The notes under the pieces are model-generated. The model had not been told where the DNA came from. It ran no database searches and saw only the letters and a program-made list of their open reading frames with translations. 64,000 nucleotides of DNA. It comes from Procambarus clarkii. Lineage: Eukaryota > Arthropoda > Malacostraca > Decapoda > Cambaridae. The position numbers and the translations under genes are program-made. Of this stretch, positions 59,811 to 64,000 are shown in pieces. Numbering within the stretch: the first letter of the stretch is position 1; each line of letters begins with the position of its first letter. The stretch is from contig NC_091173.1 of assembly GCF_040958095.1 (NCBI RefSeq), forward strand, positions 15,978,530 to 16,042,529, written 5' to 3'.

Positions 59811-60200
59811 TTACTGGGTGAGTGACGTGTTTGAGCACAATAAAGAAGTTGTTGTGTGAAATAATTGTTCAGGACAATTTTCACCCACACCCTCTGTAAC
59901 CGCTTGTTAGTGAATTATTAATTTAATTCAACTTATAACCCCGAAATTCTGCTTTCTATTGCAAATAAATTTTTATTGAAGTATAAAAACGTTTCAAATG
60001 ACCGAAATATAAGATTTATTTGGACAGCTTAGCCATTAAAATAATTCTTGTAAAATGATAAAATATATAATGAGTTATACAACCTGTCCTATAGTTTGAA
60101 TGTGCATATATAATCTCCCATTGTAGGGGGTTGGCATCCTAATGGGTTTTTGATACTTAGATTAACTACTGACTTCTCTCACGATGCAAACCCAACCACT

Positions 60201-60385
60201 TGGGCTGGACGGTAGAGCGACGGTCTCGCTTCATGCAGGTCGGCGTTCAATCCCCCGACCGTCTACGTGGTTGGGCACCTTTCCTTTCCCCCCGTCCCAT
60301 CCCAAATCCTTATCCTGACCTCTTTCCAGTGCTATATAGTCGTAAAGGCTTGGCACTTTCCCCTGATAACTCCCTCTCACGATGC
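60201..60385 (+). mobile_element. SINE-2, copy 3 (best preserved)
   Basis: A-box-like TGGACGGTAGAGCG (60,206-60,219), B-box GGCGTTCAATCCCC (60,242-60,255), body 'ccagtgctatatagtcgtaa'. 'cctgataactccctctcacg' near the 3' end is almost repeated just upstream of the SINE ('gacttctctcacgatgcaa'), a possible target-site effect. Confidence 0.82.
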
Positions 60386-60854
60386 AACCCAAAACAGTTG
60401 CCTAACTTCCCAGTACCTGTTTATTGCTAGGTGAACAGCGGCATCAACTGAAAAGAAACTTGCAAAAACCTGTACTCTTGACTGCATAGGCTTCGGTTTT
60501 GTTATTTGGTTTGCTGGGTTTTGTACAAAATGAACCTCTGTTTAGTTTTCTGATTTTCCTAGGTTGATACAAGTGTGGTTGTCCAAAAACGGTAAGCGAA
60601 AAGAGTATATCTTAAGCAATGGCTTCGAACACATTTAAGCCGAGAAAAGTACATAAACTTATTATTTCTCACCATTAGATATATATATTTTAAACTTGCA
60701 CGTCAACATTTCTAAAACGAGTAAGCCTTTCCTCAGGCTAGGCTCGTCCAATCGGCGGTCGACCTCCAAAGACGCATTAGTCAATTTTAACGTAATGCGT
60801 ATTCAAAATTTGAATTTTCACAAATATAAGTTATCATTCTTACTAGACTGTGTT

Positions 60855-60930
60855 GAATAGTTAGGCCTAACTTAAATTTGGTTAGGTGGTTAAGTTCTGT
60901 TGGCAATTATTGGTATTTGTAGTGCGTTGA
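60855..60930 (-). repeat. Dispersed repeat R6, copy 2 (inverted)
   Basis: The reverse complement contains 'ataattgccaacagaactta' and 'agttaggcctaactattcaa', matching 34,798 and 61,750. Confidence 0.65.
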
Positions 60931-61144
60931 TGAAGATTCGTACTCTCAGAGAGTACATGCATTATCAGTTATGAGTCGTGTGTAAGGTGTTCATTCGTAA
61001 AAAGAATGTTTACCTGTTTACGTGAACAGGGTGTTACGACCTGTTTACAAGGTGTAAACAGGTCGCTGGATTAACGAGCATTCGGCGTTTGAATAGGATG
61101 CGTTGCAAAACTCATAACCGATTGTGCTCGAACTTTTCTAAAAG

Positions 61145-61483
61145 GAAAACACATTACATATACAGTAGTATAATTCTCAGTAAATATGTGTTTTATATCA
61201 TCACAGAGCATGAATCTTAAAACCTAAATGTTATACTTGATCCTGCCTTGCAAGAACTTCAATATTTTGTCTACTGGGTGTTGGTAATTTTTTCTTTATT
61301 AAATAATATACAATATAAAGATCACATTTACATCAATTTACAAGGGAAACTACTACATTTATATATATTTTATATAATTCTCAGTAAACCAACTTTTCAT
61401 TTCATCACCAAGAATGAGCCGTAAACCCCAAATGTCATACCTGATCCTGCCTCGCAAGAAGTTCAATATTCTGTCTACCGAGT
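61145..61483 (+). repeat. Diverged direct duplication, about 135-bp units
   Basis: 61,145-61,279 and 61,346-61,483 align through 'ataattctcagtaaa', 'cctgatcctgcct', 'gcaagaa' and 'ttcaatatt', at about 80 percent by eye, with about 66 bp between. Confidence 0.8.
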
Positions 61484-61749
61484 AACCCTCCTGCCTGCCT
61501 ATCCACACAAAAAAAATGTTATCAGAAAGTAGTATAATTATTGTAATTTTTAATTTTCTTGCATTTTATGTCAATATGAAACATTAAAAACATCATTAAC
61601 TCCACTCTAATGCTTGGTCCACATAAAGCTTTAAGAGTGTATGTAATGTAGTATGTTCCTTGTAAATTGATGCATATATGTTTTAAATTGTATATTATTT
61701 AATAAAGATAAAAGAACTTTTCTAAAATGCTTTACCCACTTGAGCCAAA

Positions 61750-61815
61750 TACAAATAATTGCCAACAGAACCAGAATACCCAACCTATCATAGGCCTGAT
61801 CATACAGAAAAATTA
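61750..61815 (+). repeat. Dispersed repeat R6, copy 3
   Basis: 'aataattgccaacagaacca' to 'aggcctgatcatacagaaaa'. A weak further relative ('tagcctagacctaactataa') is near 61,995. Confidence 0.65.
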
Positions 61816-62920
61816 TAATGAGCATTAATATTCTTTTAAAATTGAGAAAATGTTTTTGGTTAAAGTACTTGAAAATTGACGAATGCTATTTTATGTCGCC
61901 CGCAGCTTGGACAAGCATAACTTTAGTATTGCAAATAAAAATAATTGACACCTAACCTAAATTGATTGAAATAATTGAACCTAAACTCCTACCCTAGCCT
62001 AGACCTAACTATAAACGTAAGAATTATATAATCATAATAATAATAATTTATATTTAAGGATATGCAATGTTTCATTCCACAGTGAGTGAAAATTCAAGGG
62101 TGCGTTTTGGGGACGTCTGCAGCTTGGATGAGAATAGTCTGAAAACAGATTGCAGAGTCGGTTTAACATTTATAAATACAAAACATGATTATCTCCTTAC
62201 CGAGGATAGTCATATTTTGTACTTATCTCAAGCTGATTATGTTTCAAATTATGACTGCAACCCATCCTCAGGTCATGCTCGTTCAAGCCGAAGCAGTCCA
62301 TCAATTTTAAGTGTAATAGAATATTGCATTTCATATATAAAAATATTATATATTATAATTTAGTTGATGCATTTGCGCTTCATTCATTTCCATTCTGTAA
62401 TGTTTATACACCTAAATCAAATTAGTTAAAGTATCTAGTCTACCCCAGGCCTATGTGCAAAACACAACACATTAAATAATATAGCCTATGCAAAACAAAA
62501 AACAAAAATTAACAAATCTAGCCAACAAAATCCGTGTAGTAAATACTAGGTTTTGTAAGAATTTTTTTCACAGGTTACTAAGTTTGTCTAAGAGTTTTTG
62601 CGCACTTTAGGCCAGTTGTTTCGGCTAAGCTATTTTTGTGAATTTTTAGTGTGTATTTAAAACACGTCTTGAGTTACAGTTTCGAGTATGATAAGATTGA
62701 GATAAATACAAATTATATGTAACACCTTAACATTCACTGAAGTGAAACTATGCAACATGTGAAGTACTGAACGACAGTACTGGAAATGAGGGTGATGTCA
62801 GACCAAAATGTGACGGGCTCAGGCTTTTATATTAACCATTTATCCATTTATTATCGCTATCGCTGAGTTTTCTGTACAACCGTTGTACAGTTTGCTGTAA
62901 AATGTCACATATCATGTAAA
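61816..62920. other. AT-rich unassigned sequence
   Basis: A 98-residue plus-strand frame (62,067-62,363) overlaps sequence resembling 60,725-60,790 ('cctcaggtcatgctcgttca' against 'cctcaggctaggctcgtcca'), so it is probably repeat-derived. No gene called. Confidence 0.45.
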
Positions 62921-63496
62921 TGACTCAACGTAGGGTAATTAACAACTCGCCAATGTAGGGAAATTAACAATTCGCCAACGAAGGGTAATTAACAGCTCGC
63001 CAGCGTAGGGAAATTAACAGCTAGCCAACGTAGGTTGATTAACAACTCGCCAACGTAGGTTAATTAACAACTTGCCAACGTAGGGTAATTAACAACTCGC
63101 CAACGTAGGGTAATTAACAACTCGCCAACGTAGGGTAATTAACAACACCCCAACGTAGGGAAATTAACAACACGCCAACGTAGGGAAATCAACAACACGC
63201 CAACGTAGGGAAATTAACAACACGCCAACGTAGGGTAATTAACAACTCGCCAACGTAGGGAAATTAACAACACGCCAACGTAGGGTAATTAACAACACGC
63301 CAACGTAGGGAAATTAAAAACACGCCAACGTAGGGAAATTAACAACACGCCAACGTAGGGTAATTAACAACACGCCAACGAAGGGTAATTAACAACACGC
63401 CAACGAAGGGTAATTAACAACACGCCAACGAAGGGTAATTAACAACACGCCAACGAAGGGTAATTAACAACACGCCAACGAAGGGTAATTAACAAG
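62921..63496. repeat. 25-bp minisatellite, about 23 copies
   Basis: Unit 'aattaacaacacgccaacgt' plus 'aggga'. The left part favours aactcgcc and the right part aacacgcc, with a final block reading cgaaggg. Ends at a 'gccgcctccggcggc' hairpin. Confidence 0.97.
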
Positions 63497-64000
63497 CCGC
63501 CTCCGGCGGCAACAATCAAAAATCAATCCTAGGCTTGCTGTCACCCCTAAGTCAACAACTCGACCGCCACTGAACAAAAGTTATTAATCTGCATTATAAG
63601 CGACAACTTACCTCGGGAATGAAACTGGAGGCCGTCAGTGTTGTAGGCGTGGCAAAGGTTGGCAAAGATCTGAAGTAAAGAGCACTGAACATGACATTAT
63701 CACTCCCGCCGACACACTCCTCGCCACCTTAACAGTTTGGTGCCCAGCGTCGCCTGATGGCCGCGTTCACAAATTTAAATCTGTTTTAACCTGAGAGTTA
63801 TTAGTTATAATTTCCATATTTAGTCTGTATGTGTGTATATATACAGTATACAGATTTATAAATGTGCATTTCTAGGTTCAGCAATGTAGTTAAGGACTAT
63901 TATAAGTTTTGCATTTTTATAAATTCCAATAATAGAATATACGATGTGGGTGATTGGCCTCGTTCAGCTGATTCCAAATTTTCGAAAAAATATAAAAATG
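63497..64000. other. Unassigned sequence to window end
   Basis: A short GC hairpin (63,506-63,520), then mixed and AT-rich sequence with 'tgtgtgtatatatacagtata' near 63,830. No gene. Confidence 0.5.

Noticed and set aside
62067-62363. 98-residue open frame as a small gene
   Set aside because: Its sequence resembles other parts of the window (60,725-60,790), suggesting repeat origin. AT-rich chance frame.

Overview
The window looks like intergenic or intronic DNA from a decapod crustacean, most likely a freshwater crayfish. The evidence is the very dense dinucleotide microsatellites and minisatellites, degraded non-LTR retrotransposons, a Penelope-like element, tRNA-headed SINEs, and TTAGG-type motifs (the arthropod telomere unit) inside palindromic repeats. 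Several families (the GC-rich 'ggcctggtcgaggaccggg' repeat, the SINE with an 'aacaaatgggca' body, and the 'gtcgtacctagtagccag' palindrome) are ones I associate with crayfish genomes. That is recall, not a search. I see no intact host protein gene, rRNA or functional tRNA gene. All long open frames sit in tandem repeats or microsatellites.

Layout. 0-4 kb: a dead LINE reverse transcriptase, (GA)n, the 3' end of another LINE, a palindromic element holding inverted telomere-like motifs, and the C-terminal end of a further LINE. 4-7 kb: mostly unassigned, with LINE/SINE tail copies near 6.6 kb. 7.3-11.6 kb: a cluster of minisatellites (44, 25, 27, 38, 17 bp units) and purine-rich DNA. 12.5-14.2 kb: a Penelope-like element remnant with a GIY-YIG-type fragment, a near-perfect 135-bp palindrome, a SINE and a perfect 47-bp palindrome. 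14.5-17.3 kb: more minisatellites. 17.7-19.7 kb: fragments of LINE reverse transcriptases in opposite orientations. 20-23.5 kb: pyrimidine repeats, a long degraded LINE, a 42-copy 20-bp minisatellite and a SINE. 23.5-31 kb: long blocks of purine/pyrimidine strand bias, microsatellites and a 28/29-bp array. 31-38.8 kb: SINEs, LINE pieces, palindromic elements, an LTR-retrotransposon end with a tRNA-Leu primer binding site, and a 23-bp array. 39.5-41.1 kb: the longest stretch in which I see no repeat. 41.8-47.5 kb: a SINE nested in a LINE, an internally deleted LINE, and a third LINE. 47.5-64 kb: further minisatellites (38, 44, 30, 33, 74, 25 bp units), SINEs and palindromic repeats in AT-rich DNA.

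How the parts relate. The tRNA-headed SINE-1 ends in the same 3' tail as the LINE-B family, as expected if the SINE borrows LINE-B machinery. A second SINE subfamily has the same head and body but a different, GC-rich tail. Several microsatellites start or end at retroelement boundaries, and one (TA)n tract has grown inside LINE coding sequence. I did not find a new multi-gene system. The most notable signals are near-perfect fold-back palindromes, the SINE/LINE tail sharing, and tandem arrays whose units resemble splice donor or acceptor sites.
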